DNA from: Blautia caecimuris
Lineage (GTDB): Bacteria > Bacillota > Clostridia > Lachnospirales > Lachnospiraceae
Assembly (NCBI RefSeq): GCF_024622975.1
Contig: NZ_JANJZT010000004.1
Location: 118,833-182,832 of the forward strand
Direction of reading: 5' to 3'
Length of the DNA: 64,000 bases
Shown piece by piece: positions 1 through 7,806 of the stretch. A program made the translations under genes and the position numbers. The notes under the pieces are model-generated. The model was not told where the DNA came from, searched no databases, and saw only the letters and a list, made by a program, of their open reading frames with translations. Position 1 is the first letter of the stretch. Each line of letters starts with the position of its first letter.

Positions 1-634
1 GAGCCACGTCTGCAAAGGTTCTCCATTCACTTGCGCCGTCGATACGGGCCGCCTCCATCATCTCTCCCGGAATGCCTTCAGCGAACTGCTTGATCAGGAA
101 TACGCCAAAGGGCCAGCCCACAATAGGGAAGATCGTTGCCCACAGTGTATTATACAGATTCAGCGACGACATTTCGCGGATCAGCGGAATCAGGATAACC
201 TGTTTCGGAAGCGCCATTGCGCATACGATCAGTGTAAAGATAATGGTACGTCCCACAAAGCGTTTTTTTGCCAGGGCATAGCCGGCCATAGCTGCCGTGA
301 TACAGGTCAGCAGCATGGCAACTACTGCCATAAAGATAGTATTTCCCATCCAGCGGATTGCAGCCGGAACTTCAGGTCCTGCAAATACAATATCCGTAAA
401 TGGAACGTGGATTTCCCATAATGGGGCTACCTGTCTGCTGAAAAGCTTTTCGTAGTTTGCCAGAGTCCATTCCTGCGGAAACCACTGTGGTGTTGTGGCA
501 TTGATCGCCTGGGGCGTTTTAAAGGAGCCGGTAATGATCCAGTAAAGCGGGAATGTAAATCCGATAGCCAGAATAATGATAGTCAGGTAAGCCAGGATTT
601 TATATAATTTTGTCTTTGTAAATTTTGTTTTCAT
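1..634 (-). CDS. Carbohydrate ABC transporter permease, MalG type (partial, 3' end outside window)
   Basis: Inner-membrane permease of a sugar ABC importer. The visible 211 residues begin with a short basic N-terminus and a first membrane segment ending in FPLYWIITGSFK, typical of the MalG/UgpE family. At the left edge the EAA loop is visible (EMMEAARIDGASEWRTF), which contacts the ATPase subunit. The start at 634 is preceded by GGAGGGG at good spacing. It lies 12 bases downstream of the MalF-type permease, so both belong to the operon that starts with the binding protein at 2940. The substrate cannot be read from the permease. The family call is secure; the C-terminus is not visible. Confidence 0.9.
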   Translation of the reverse strand, partial: MKTKFTKTKLYKILAYLTIIILAIGFTFPLYWIITGSFKTPQAINATTPQWFPQEWTLANYEKLFSRQVAPLWEIHVPFTDIVFAGPEVPAAIRWMGNTIFMAVVAMLLTCITAAMAGYALAKKRFVGRTIIFTLIVCAMALPKQVILIPLIREMSSLNLYNTLWATIFPIVGWPFGVFLIKQFAEGIPGEMMEAARIDGASEWRTFADVA

Positions 635-646
635 AGCTTCCCCTCC

Positions 647-1555
647 TTACTTTTCACTGGTTACTTTAAACTGTATTGCAGAGAGAACCGCAATAATAAT
701 GGCAAGAACAACGCCCATTGCGTTTCCGTATCCGTAGCGGTACAGCTTAAATGCAGTGTGATAAATGTAATACATGATCGTGTCTGTGCTGTGGTTTGGT
801 CCGCCGCTGGTAAGAAGCTGGATCAGGGCAAAGCACTGGAAGCTGTTAATGGTAGTGATAACCAGTATGTAAAGAGTAGTGGGTTTGATCTGAGCCCATT
901 TGATCTTCCAGAATACCTGAAGATGATTTGCGCCGTCTACCTGTGCCGCTTCTACAAGAGACTGATCCACATTATTCAGAGCAGATACATAAAGTACGAT
1001 AGGCTGTCCTACAGAAGTGGTGATCAAAATAAGAATGATACAGCCAAGAGCATATTTTTCATCACCCAGCCAGTTGATATTTTTTTCAAGAAGACCGGTG
1101 GATTTGCCGAGATAATTGAAAATACCGTAATAATTATTGAACATCCATTTCCACACAACAGTAACAGCTACAGAACCGGTAACAACCGGAAGATAGAATA
1201 CGCAGCGGAACAGGGAGCACAGCGGGCCTGTCATATTGTTCAGCACTGAGCCTACCCACAGGGAAAAGATACAGGTTACAGGTACGGATACAATCACAAT
1301 AATAAATGTATTTTTTAATGCGCCCAGGAAAACAGGATCCGTAAACAGTTCCTTGTAATTGGCAAGGCCTACAAAGATATCCTCACGGTTCATGGTAGAA
1401 TCAAAGAAGCTGGTTATAATACACTGGAACATCGGATAGATGACAAATCCCAGAAAAAATACAAGACTTGGAAGCATAAACGCATATCCTGCGATGGTTT
1501 CTCTACGGGTAAGCGCTTTACTGCTTACTCCGTTTTTTTTCTTACTTGCTGCCAA
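647..1555 (-). CDS. Carbohydrate ABC transporter permease, MalF/UgpA type
   Basis: Second permease of the sugar importer, 302 residues with about six membrane segments. The N-terminal FMLPSLVFFLGFVIYPM segment and the EAA-type loop VEAAQVDGANHLQVFWKIKW (about residues 202-221) are characteristic of the MalF/UgpA family. The start codon is TTG at 1553-1555, chosen because AAAGGGGG lies 7 bases upstream and the protein then starts in the normal place relative to the first membrane segment. It follows the binding protein after a weak terminator-like hairpin and precedes the MalG-type permease. Confidence 0.92.
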   Translation of the reverse strand: MAASKKKNGVSSKALTRRETIAGYAFMLPSLVFFLGFVIYPMFQCIITSFFDSTMNREDIFVGLANYKELFTDPVFLGALKNTFIIVIVSVPVTCIFSLWVGSVLNNMTGPLCSLFRCVFYLPVVTGSVAVTVVWKWMFNNYYGIFNYLGKSTGLLEKNINWLGDEKYALGCIILILITTSVGQPIVLYVSALNNVDQSLVEAAQVDGANHLQVFWKIKWAQIKPTTLYILVITTINSFQCFALIQLLTSGGPNHSTDTIMYYIYHTAFKLYRYGYGNAMGVVLAIIIAVLSAIQFKVTSEK

Positions 1556-1593
1556 GAGAAATCCCCCTTTCTATTACTCCTACAGAGACAAAA

Positions 1594-1623
1594 CGCCCCT
1601 CCCGCGCAAACGCAGGAAGGGCG
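1594..1623 (-). terminator. Hairpin with U-tract between binding protein and permease genes
   Basis: On the minus strand a 13-base stem with G-U pairs and a short loop is followed by TTTTGT. Its place between a binding-protein gene and its permeases fits a partial terminator that lets the binding protein be made in excess. That role is inferred from position. Confidence 0.55.
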
Positions 1624-1668
1624 CCCGAGTTCTCATTTTGCAAATATGCAGTTGCAGTTTCGGTTATA

Positions 1669-2940
1669 TTACTGAGCTACTGCTGCATTTGCGGTTGTAG
1701 TAAATTCTTCAACTGCTGTCTTAACATCTGTGCCGGAACCAATCTGCTGAAGCATGTTCCACCATGCGGTACGGGCCTCTGCCCATCCGCCTACTACCTG
1801 GTAATAATCGCCCATGTAATCAACGAAAGTAGAATATTCAGTCATCAGTTCATCGTCTTCGTAAATGTTTCCGATATCTTTTACCGGCCAGTAGCTGGAA
1901 GCTTTGACACTTTCTACTACCTGTTTTTCATCGTTTGCCATAAAGTCGATAAAGGTTTTGGAAGCTTCGATCTTGGCCTCATCACCGTTATCAAAGATAC
2001 CGAATCCCCAGATACCGCCGCAGAGCTGAGGCTCGCCGCTTTCTGTAGGGAATGCCATTGGAAGAACATCAAATGCGATGTTTTCAAGATTGTTCTTTTC
2101 CTGAGCTACGTTCCAGCAGAATGCCATTGCAAGTGTTCCGTTGCAGAAAAGGTTGATCTCATCTGCGCCCTGGAGAGAAGCGTCGAAGTTGATTCCGTCC
2201 ATACCGGAAAGAAGCTCAAGAGCTTTAATGTTTTCTTCGCTGTTTGCTGTGTATTCGGTGTGCTCCGGATTGGTAAAGGTACCGCCGTAAAGGTTGTTTA
2301 CCAGTGCGCGGGTTCCCTGGTCGCCGCCCTGACCTGCACAGTAAACTGCGCCTACGTTTTCCTGGCCGGAGTCATAAACTGCCTGAACTGCTTTTTTGAA
2401 GTCCTCTGTAGTCCAGGTGCGGGTTTCTTCGTCAATATACTGCATAGCGTCTGCAGCTTCAAAAACGTCTTTATTGATTGCCATGGTATGAGCAGTCATA
2501 CAGAGAGGATACTCATAATATATGCCGTCATTGCTTTTGCATGCAGCTTCAACAGACGGATAAATAGCTTCTTTGGCTTCATCAGTCCAGAGATCAGCAA
2601 GGTCTACCATTAATCCTTTTGCACCCCAGTTTGCAACCAGACGTTCCGGTCCTTCCAGAACAATATCCGGTGCCTGTCCGCCTTCAATTGCAGTGTTGAT
2701 CTGGTCATCTCCGTTTGTGTAGTCCAGATACTCTACTGTCACGTTGATCTCAGGATGCGCCTCATTAAAGCTGGCGATCAGACTGTCTACTGTTGCGGCA
2801 TCGCCCCAGCTTCCGATTGGGTAGGTCCATAAGGTAATGTCAGTCGCTTTGTCAGCTTTTTCATCCTTAGCAGCAAATGCAGTTACAGGGAATGCCAATG
2901 TGCATGCCAATGAAAGCGCCAAGATTTTTCGATACGTCAT
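1669..2940 (-). CDS. Extracellular solute-binding protein of a sugar ABC transporter
   Basis: 423-residue family 1 (MalE-like) binding protein that delivers a carbohydrate to the two permeases downstream. An N-terminal signal peptide ends near AFA-AKD (residues 22-24); a Cys at residue 13 has no proper lipobox, so signal peptidase I cleavage is more likely than lipidation. The mature part has the usual DITLWTYP start, a QAPDIV segment near residue 91, and tryptophans near the C-terminus. It is the first gene of the importer operon, with a strong promoter 65-95 bases upstream. No ATPase is visible; a shared MsmX-like ATPase elsewhere would be usual. The sugar is unknown. Confidence 0.93.
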   Translation of the reverse strand: MTYRKILALSLACTLAFPVTAFAAKDEKADKATDITLWTYPIGSWGDAATVDSLIASFNEAHPEINVTVEYLDYTNGDDQINTAIEGGQAPDIVLEGPERLVANWGAKGLMVDLADLWTDEAKEAIYPSVEAACKSNDGIYYEYPLCMTAHTMAINKDVFEAADAMQYIDEETRTWTTEDFKKAVQAVYDSGQENVGAVYCAGQGGDQGTRALVNNLYGGTFTNPEHTEYTANSEENIKALELLSGMDGINFDASLQGADEINLFCNGTLAMAFCWNVAQEKNNLENIAFDVLPMAFPTESGEPQLCGGIWGFGIFDNGDEAKIEASKTFIDFMANDEKQVVESVKASSYWPVKDIGNIYEDDELMTEYSTFVDYMGDYYQVVGGWAEARTAWWNMLQQIGSGTDVKTAVEEFTTTANAAVAQ

Positions 2941-3005
2941 ATTGTACCCTCCTTCTTATTTGGATGACTACCTGTCTTGGTAATCATTAATAAATTGATA
3001 ATAAA

Positions 3006-3034
3006 AATATAAGTCGCTTTCGTCATTTTGTCAA
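3006..3034 (-). promoter_or_regulatory. Sigma-A-type promoter of the sugar-importer operon
   Basis: On the minus strand TTGACA, 17 bases, TATATT. The transcript would start near 2999 and give a leader of about 60 bases before the binding-protein gene. Confidence 0.75.
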
Positions 3035-3056
3035 TAGATATTGCGAAAACTATTAT

Positions 3057-3098
3057 AAAAATTTTCATTTTCCGTAAAAAAATTAAAAATTTTCATTT
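3057..3098. repeat. Two 14-bp direct repeats upstream of the importer promoter, possible operator
   Basis: AAAAATTTTCATTT occurs at 3057-3070 and again at 3085-3098, with 28 bp between starts. The pair lies just upstream of the -35 box of the importer promoter; the second copy overlaps the 3' end of the esterase gene. It could bind the RpiR- or AraC-type regulator encoded nearby, or act as an AT-rich UP element. This assignment is inference. Confidence 0.4.
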
Positions 3099-3759
3099 AC
3101 AGCGTAGTATCACAGGACAAAATTTCAGGGATGATCTCTGAAAGAGCTTCTGCAAGCTGTCGGTGCCCTTCCTCTGTAAGGTGCATGAAATCCACATTAT
3201 TTGGTTCAGCAGTAACCACCTGGTTTGCATCCAGATATGCACAGCCCGTCAAATCTGCGATCTTTTTGTATTCTTCCGCAAGCTTCTGAGATTTTTCTGC
3301 GCAGCCTTTTCCCATGGTTCCTCCTACCTCGGAAGTTTCATAGCGTTTGTCAATATTCTGAGGCGTTACAATGAGGATAGAAGGCCTGCCGTTTTTCCAG
3401 CAGTCAGTTGTGGAAACTGCTTTGGAGATCAGACGCTTCAGGCCAAGCGCAATACATTCGGCAGAAGCGCCGAAACGTTCTTTGGTATCATTTGTACCAA
3501 GCATAATGATCAGCAGATCTACAGGCTCATGGCTCATAAGGCATGGATAAATATAGTCCAGACCGCTGAGCGCCTCGTGGATCGGATCGTCAAAGGTGGT
3601 AGTACGGCCGCTTAAACCTTCTTCCAGGATCAGCCACTGGTCTCCCAGCTTTTTTTGCAGAAGACAGGTCCAGCGCTGGTTTTCATCAAATCGTCCTCCG
3701 GTTTTGGCACAATAGCCGTGAGTGTTGGAATCACCAAAACAAACTACATGTTTTTTCAT
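3097..3759 (-). CDS. SGNH/GDSL-family esterase, arylesterase-like
   Basis: 220-residue cytoplasmic hydrolase (no signal peptide). The four SGNH blocks are present: GDSNTHG near residue 8 (nucleophile Ser), the glycine block EEGLSGRTT near 50, GTNDT near 92, and DFMHL near 200 giving the catalytic Asp-His pair. The spacing and the RWTCLLQKKLG segment resemble the mycobacterial arylesterase/acyltransferase Ms-Act branch. The start at 3759 is preferred over upstream ATGs at 3774 and 3765 because GGAGGG lies 7 bases before it. Next to a sugar importer it may remove acyl groups from imported sugars; that is inference. Confidence 0.88.
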   Translation of the reverse strand: MKKHVVCFGDSNTHGYCAKTGGRFDENQRWTCLLQKKLGDQWLILEEGLSGRTTTFDDPIHEALSGLDYIYPCLMSHEPVDLLIIMLGTNDTKERFGASAECIALGLKRLISKAVSTTDCWKNGRPSILIVTPQNIDKRYETSEVGGTMGKGCAEKSQKLAEEYKKIADLTGCAYLDANQVVTAEPNNVDFMHLTEEGHRQLAEALSEIIPEILSCDTTL

Positions 3760-3792
3760 AGTCATACCCTCCAATAATATTGTTTTATCAAT

Positions 3793-3821
3793 ATTATAAT
3801 TAATTTTATGATTTCTGAAAA
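3793..3821 (-). promoter_or_regulatory. Candidate promoter of the SGNH esterase gene
   Basis: On the minus strand TTTTCA, 17 bases, TATAAT. The -10 box is perfect and the -35 weak, as expected for a regulated promoter facing the regulator gene. Confidence 0.5.
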
Positions 3822-3837
3822 TACTTTTCTTTATCAG

Positions 3838-3866
3838 TTGCGGAGGAAAATAATTTATATTATACT
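3838..3866 (+). promoter_or_regulatory. Candidate promoter of the RpiR-type regulator
   Basis: TTGCGG, 17 bases, TATACT, about 58 bases before the regulator start at 3925. It diverges from the esterase promoter. Confidence 0.5.
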
Positions 3867-3924
3867 TTTTGTTAGGAAAATAAGGTTTTGGAGATTTATT
3901 ATAAAGAAATCAGGAGGCAGACTC

Positions 3925-4782
3925 ATGACGGATTCTATTTTAGACGCAATGACAGAACAGTATAATTCTATGACCCGTTCCGGAAAGAAGCTGGCAAATT
4001 ATATTTTGTCTAATACTGCAGAAACTCAATATTTATCTATTACGTCGCTGGCTGAAAATTCCGGTGTATCGGAAGCGACTATTACCCGGTTTTGCCGTAT
4101 GCTGGGATTAAATGGATATCATGAGCTGAAACTGGCTCTTGCAAAATCAGAACGGGCGAATACGGCCGCTGATTCTGAAGATGCGCTTCTGGCTGTCAGC
4201 GACAGTGGGTCTCTGGAAAAGATGTGCCGTAACCTGAGAGACTCTTATCTTTCGTCTATTAATGAGACGATTTTTCAACTGGATACTCTTTCTCTGAAAC
4301 TGGCAGTGGATCTGCTTGTGCAGGCAAGACATGTGTATTGTTTTGGACAGGGGGGAAGTATGGTAACTGCAAAGGAAGCCTGGGCGCTGTTTGCAACAGT
4401 AACTCCAAAGTTTATTCATATTGAGGATTCCCATATGCAGACCATTGCGACTGCGCTTCTCACTCCCGGAGATGTGATTTTGTTTTTCTCTTATTCCGGT
4501 TCTACCAGAGATATGCAGGAAGTACTGGATCTGGCAAAAGAACGCCATATTCCCATTGTTCTTATTACGCATTTTCGTAAATCACTGGCTGCCAGTTATG
4601 CAAACGTTTCTCTTATCTGCGGCTATAATGAAAATCCTCTGCAGTCCGGCTCCATAGCGGCAAAAATCGGTCAGATGTTTTTGATCGACTGCTTATTTAA
4701 TGCATACTGCAGCCAGAATACAGATGAAAATTCAGCAGCAAGAGATGCAACTTCCCAGGCTATTTCACGCAAGCTGTTATAG
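3925..4782 (+). CDS. MurR/RpiR-family transcriptional regulator
   Basis: 285 residues: an N-terminal RpiR helix-turn-helix domain (about 1-75, with SLAENSGVSEATITRFCRMLG) and a C-terminal SIS phosphosugar-binding domain (about 110-250, with VYCFGQGGS and LFFSYSGSTRDMQEVL). Family members sense a phosphorylated sugar. The start at 3925 is chosen over an upstream in-frame ATG at 3808 because GGAGG lies 7 bases before it and the HTH domain then begins normally. It diverges from the esterase/importer genes and is the natural candidate for their regulator. It ends one base from the convergent AraC-type gene. Confidence 0.93.
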   Translation: MTDSILDAMTEQYNSMTRSGKKLANYILSNTAETQYLSITSLAENSGVSEATITRFCRMLGLNGYHELKLALAKSERANTAADSEDALLAVSDSGSLEKMCRNLRDSYLSSINETIFQLDTLSLKLAVDLLVQARHVYCFGQGGSMVTAKEAWALFATVTPKFIHIEDSHMQTIATALLTPGDVILFFSYSGSTRDMQEVLDLAKERHIPIVLITHFRKSLAASYANVSLICGYNENPLQSGSIAAKIGQMFLIDCLFNAYCSQNTDENSAARDATSQAISRKLL

Positions 4783-4783
4783 G

Positions 4784-5677
4784 CTACTGATTCCGGGCAG
4801 GAGGCTGGCGGAACTGCTTTTTATAGGCCCGGGAAAAAGTGGTGTAATCCCTGAAGCCGCTCTGAAGAGCGGCTTTCATAACAGGTGTTCCCCGGGCGAT
4901 GAGGGAACGGGCAAGGAGAAGCCGTTTGCTTGTAACATAGCTGTGGATGGTGCAGCCGGTTTCTTCTTTGAATTTCCGCATCATATGATATTTGCTGAAA
5001 AAGAACCGGGCTGCCAGAGCGTCAATGGAAAGATCCTGCTCAAGATTCTGGTTGATATATGCCACAAGCTGTTCCACATGGGAATCAGAGGAATAGGATC
5101 TCTGATCAGTAATGTACTGTTTTTGCAGAAAAATGCGGTTTACATGAACCATGAACTCAGTGAAAAGAGCCTGTTTCAGAAGCTGATCTCCGAATTGAGT
5201 GCCGGAGATCGCAGTTTCCAGTTCATAGAGAATGGATTTTATCTGCTCCATAAGCCGGGTGTCCAGACGGATCAGGCTGAAGCTGCGGTCATTTGCTTTC
5301 TGAAAGCAGGTATTCAGTTCGGATGTCTGAAGATCGTCTCTGATCCACAAGATAAAACGTTCATAGGGAACGGAAAAATCAATTTCAGGCATATGAATAG
5401 CCCCCCGGCTTACAAGGATAATATCCCAGGGCTTCAGATGATATGCTTTTCCTTCTATATGATAGGTGACTTTTCCGGAGAGAAAAACAATGATTTTATG
5501 AAAATCATGATAATGGTAAAAATATTCTTTTTCAGTTTGGTCTTTAATATGAAACAACCGGAAATCCTCTTTTAAATATCCTGTTTTTTCTTTCTGGACA
5601 GGTATGGAATAACTGCTTTCCTGCTCTGAGTCCCGGGAAACGGGAAGGGTATCCGGATGGTATGAAGAGGTTTTCAT
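4784..5677 (-). CDS. AraC-family transcriptional regulator with cupin sensor domain
   Basis: 297 residues. The N-terminal half has an AraC-type cupin (FHKIIVFLSGKVTYHIEG followed by LKPWDIILVSRG, about residues 58-95). The C-terminal 100 residues are a two-HTH AraC DNA-binding domain, with SIDALAARFFFSKYHMMRKFKEE at about 215-237 split by the usual helices and a final SGFRDYTTFSRAYKK. It is convergent with the RpiR-type gene and almost touches it. A second sugar-sensing regulator at one transporter locus is common; its target here is not shown by the sequence. Confidence 0.93.
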   Translation of the reverse strand: MKTSSYHPDTLPVSRDSEQESSYSIPVQKEKTGYLKEDFRLFHIKDQTEKEYFYHYHDFHKIIVFLSGKVTYHIEGKAYHLKPWDIILVSRGAIHMPEIDFSVPYERFILWIRDDLQTSELNTCFQKANDRSFSLIRLDTRLMEQIKSILYELETAISGTQFGDQLLKQALFTEFMVHVNRIFLQKQYITDQRSYSSDSHVEQLVAYINQNLEQDLSIDALAARFFFSKYHMMRKFKEETGCTIHSYVTSKRLLLARSLIARGTPVMKAALQSGFRDYTTFSRAYKKQFRQPPARNQ

Positions 5678-5860
5678 ATATTTCAGCTCCTGGTGTTATT
5701 TACAGTCAGTTTATCGCAGATGAAGAATGACTGCAAGAGAAAAAACCAGATGAGGATCAGACTGAGTTACTGTGAAGGTAGTAAGCATCAATCACACTGA
5801 CAGGGGCAGGGGGCAGGAATATAAAAGCAGTTTTTGCAATGCAACAGGCATTTTATCCTA

Positions 5861-5889
5861 TATACATAGAAAAAAATATCAGATATAAT
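5861..5889 (+). promoter_or_regulatory. Candidate promoter of the DapF-like gene
   Basis: TATACA, 17 bases, TATAAT. The transcript would begin about 40 bases upstream of the start at 5936. The remaining 5690-5860 shows no other clear element. Confidence 0.4.
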
Positions 5890-5935
5890 AATAACAGAAT
5901 AAAGGTGAACATAAGATTCAATGGAGGGTTTTAAG

Positions 5936-6784
5936 ATGGCAGGCTGCATTACAATGGTGAAATATCAGGGACTTGGCAATGATTATCTGGTTCTGGATCC
6001 TAATAAAAATCGTGTACAGCTTCAGGGGAAAAAGATTGCCCTGATGTGTCAGAGAGGATTTGGTCTGGGGGCAGACGGTGTTTTGTACGGACCTGTAGAA
6101 ATCAATGGCAAAACAGGCGTGCATATTTTTAATGCAGACGGAAGCGAGGCTGCGATCAGTGGAAACGGCGTAAGGATTTTTGCAAAATATCTTATGGATC
6201 AGGGATATGTAAAAGAAAAGAAGTTTTCCATTGAAACTTTGGCCGGTCCCATCGAGGTAGAATGTCTGAACAGCCGCGCGACAGAATTTCGTGTGAACAT
6301 GGGGAAGGCCTCCTTTTTGTCAAAGGAAATTCCTGTAACAGGAGAGGTTCGTGAAGTTATCAATGAGGATTTCTCTTTCCATGGAAAGGATTATAAAGCA
6401 ACCTGTCTGACAGTAGGAAATCCTCACTGCATTATCTTTATGGATAAGGTCAGCAAGGATTTGGTAAAGGATCTGGGTCCTTATGTGGAAAATGCAGACG
6501 AATTTCCGGAAAGAATGAATCTCCAGATCTGCCGTAAGATTGACACAGGAAATCTGGATATTGAGATATGGGAAAGAGGTTCCGGTTATACAAAAGCCTC
6601 CGGTACCGGAAGCTGTGCCGCAGCAGTGACTGCCTATCGTCTGGGGATGGTGGAGAGTCGTGTGAATGTGAACCAGCCCGGCGGAATGATCCAGATCGAT
6701 ATTACTGATAACGGGGACATTTATATGACCGGAAGTGTTGGATATATTGCTGACATGAGGGTTGCGGAGAGTTTTTTCTCCTGA
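5936..6784 (+). CDS. dapF: Diaminopimelate epimerase family protein with both catalytic cysteines replaced by serine
   Basis: 282 residues with the full DapF fold signature: KYQGLGNDYLVLD at the N-terminus, NADGSEA-x-x-SGNGVR near 68-80, GNPHC near 162 and ERGSGYTKASGTGSCAA near 213-229. Known DapF enzymes use two cysteines as acid/base pair (Cys73 and Cys217 in Haemophilus influenzae). Here the codons are AGT (Ser75) and TCC (Ser222); all other surrounding motif residues are kept. The start at 5936 has GGAGGG 7 bases upstream, better than the ATG at 5921. It may be a slow epimerase, an epimerase of another substrate, or a non-catalytic paralogue. Confidence 0.88.
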   Translation: MAGCITMVKYQGLGNDYLVLDPNKNRVQLQGKKIALMCQRGFGLGADGVLYGPVEINGKTGVHIFNADGSEAAISGNGVRIFAKYLMDQGYVKEKKFSIETLAGPIEVECLNSRATEFRVNMGKASFLSKEIPVTGEVREVINEDFSFHGKDYKATCLTVGNPHCIIFMDKVSKDLVKDLGPYVENADEFPERMNLQICRKIDTGNLDIEIWERGSGYTKASGTGSCAAAVTAYRLGMVESRVNVNQPGGMIQIDITDNGDIYMTGSVGYIADMRVAESFFS

Positions 6785-6848
6785 TCGTTTATGCTATACT
6801 GTTATCAGACAAACAGATGAAAGATATGTATAAGGGATTGGAGAAACA

Positions 6849-7580
6849 ATGTATCACTATGAGAAAAAGAACAGAAAATCATTAGGCGCTCAGACAGAGG
6901 ATGAGTTGATGAAATACATCCTTCAGGAACCTATAAAACCAGGACAGAAAATTCCCAATGAATTTGAGCTGGCAGAGAAATTCGGTGTGGGACGGAGTAC
7001 TGTCCGGGAAGCAGTAAAAGGACTTGTATCCAGAGGGATCCTGGAGGTGCGCAGAGGCTCCGGAACCTATGTGATCAACACCAATTCTCTGGCGGAGGAT
7101 CCTTTAGGATTTGGGAAAATAGAAGACAAATATGAGCTGGCATTGCAGTTGTTTGAGGTAAGACTCATGATTGAGCCGGAAATTGCCTCTATTGCCTGCA
7201 AAAACGCCTCAGAAGAGGACCTCCTTCAGCTGAAAAAGCTCTGTGATGAGACGGAAGAATTGTATCTGGGCGGGCATAACCACATAAAAAAGGATATTGA
7301 ATTTCATACTTTTATTGCTAAATGCAGCAAAAATCAGGTAGTGGAGCTTCTTCTTCCGGTGATTCATACAGCAGTGCTTACCTTTGCGAATGTTACACAC
7401 AGACTTTTGAGAGATGAAACAATCCGTACCCACAGAGCCATTACGGAAGCGATTCTTGCCCGGGATTCTGTAGGGGCCAGATGCGCAATGATCACTCATC
7501 TGACCTATAACCGGCAGACGATCATGAAGATCATCTGTGAGCGGAACAGTAAGGATATGGAAAAAACATCTGACGTTTAA
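6849..7580 (+). CDS. GntR-family (FadR subfamily) transcriptional regulator
   Basis: 243 residues. The N-terminal winged HTH (about 12-77) contains IPNEFELAEKFGVGRSTVREAVKGL and the wing RRGSGTYV (quoted motif runs 40-64 in two helices). The C-terminal FCD all-alpha domain (about 95-230) has the Asp/His metal-site pattern: D in EFHTFIAK context, and His residues in VIHTAV and ITHLTY. FCD regulators commonly sense sugar acids. It directly precedes the gluconate-type operon, separated by a terminator, and is the likely regulator of that operon. Its own promoter is not clear. Confidence 0.92.
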   Translation: MYHYEKKNRKSLGAQTEDELMKYILQEPIKPGQKIPNEFELAEKFGVGRSTVREAVKGLVSRGILEVRRGSGTYVINTNSLAEDPLGFGKIEDKYELALQLFEVRLMIEPEIASIACKNASEEDLLQLKKLCDETEELYLGGHNHIKKDIEFHTFIAKCSKNQVVELLLPVIHTAVLTFANVTHRLLRDETIRTHRAITEAILARDSVGARCAMITHLTYNRQTIMKIICERNSKDMEKTSDV

Positions 7581-7631
7581 AAGGACGGAAAGACGACTTA
7601 AAAAAGTATATGGACATAATGTACAAAAAAC

Positions 7632-7666
7632 AAAGCGATTATTCTTGGAAATAATCGCTTTTTTTG
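7632..7666 (+). terminator. Rho-independent terminator after the FadR-type regulator
   Basis: A perfect 12-bp stem (AAAGCGATTATT and its complement) with a 6-base loop, followed by a T-tract. Confidence 0.9.
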
Positions 7667-7704
7667 TGTAAAAAACAGAAAAGAATTTAAATACATCACA
7701 TATA

Positions 7705-7733
7705 TTGACGGGAAAAATGGGGAATCCTATAAT
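7705..7733 (+). promoter_or_regulatory. Promoter of the sugar-acid operon
   Basis: TTGACG, 17 bases, TATAAT. The transcript starts near 7740, about 67 bases before gntP, and runs through the inverted-repeat half at 7752. Confidence 0.75.
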
Positions 7734-7806
7734 GAGGGCAAACAACATAAGACGTCAGATGTTGAGCGAGAAAAATGCGTTATATCAACAAAGGAGGATT
7801 TTATTT

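Larger units (their letters stand above)
7565..7763. repeat. 12-bp inverted repeats flanking the terminator and gntP promoter, possible operator pair
   Basis: AACATCTGACGT at 7565-7576 (inside the 3' end of the regulator gene) has its exact reverse complement at 7752-7763, about 20 bases downstream of the gntP -10 box. A perfect 12-bp match within 200 bp is unlikely by chance. It may be an operator pair for the FadR-type regulator; this is inference. Confidence 0.4.

Noticed and set aside
1546..2613. Open frame of 355 codons on the plus strand
   Set aside because: Antisense to the solute-binding protein gene, no ribosome site, composition typical of an antisense shadow.
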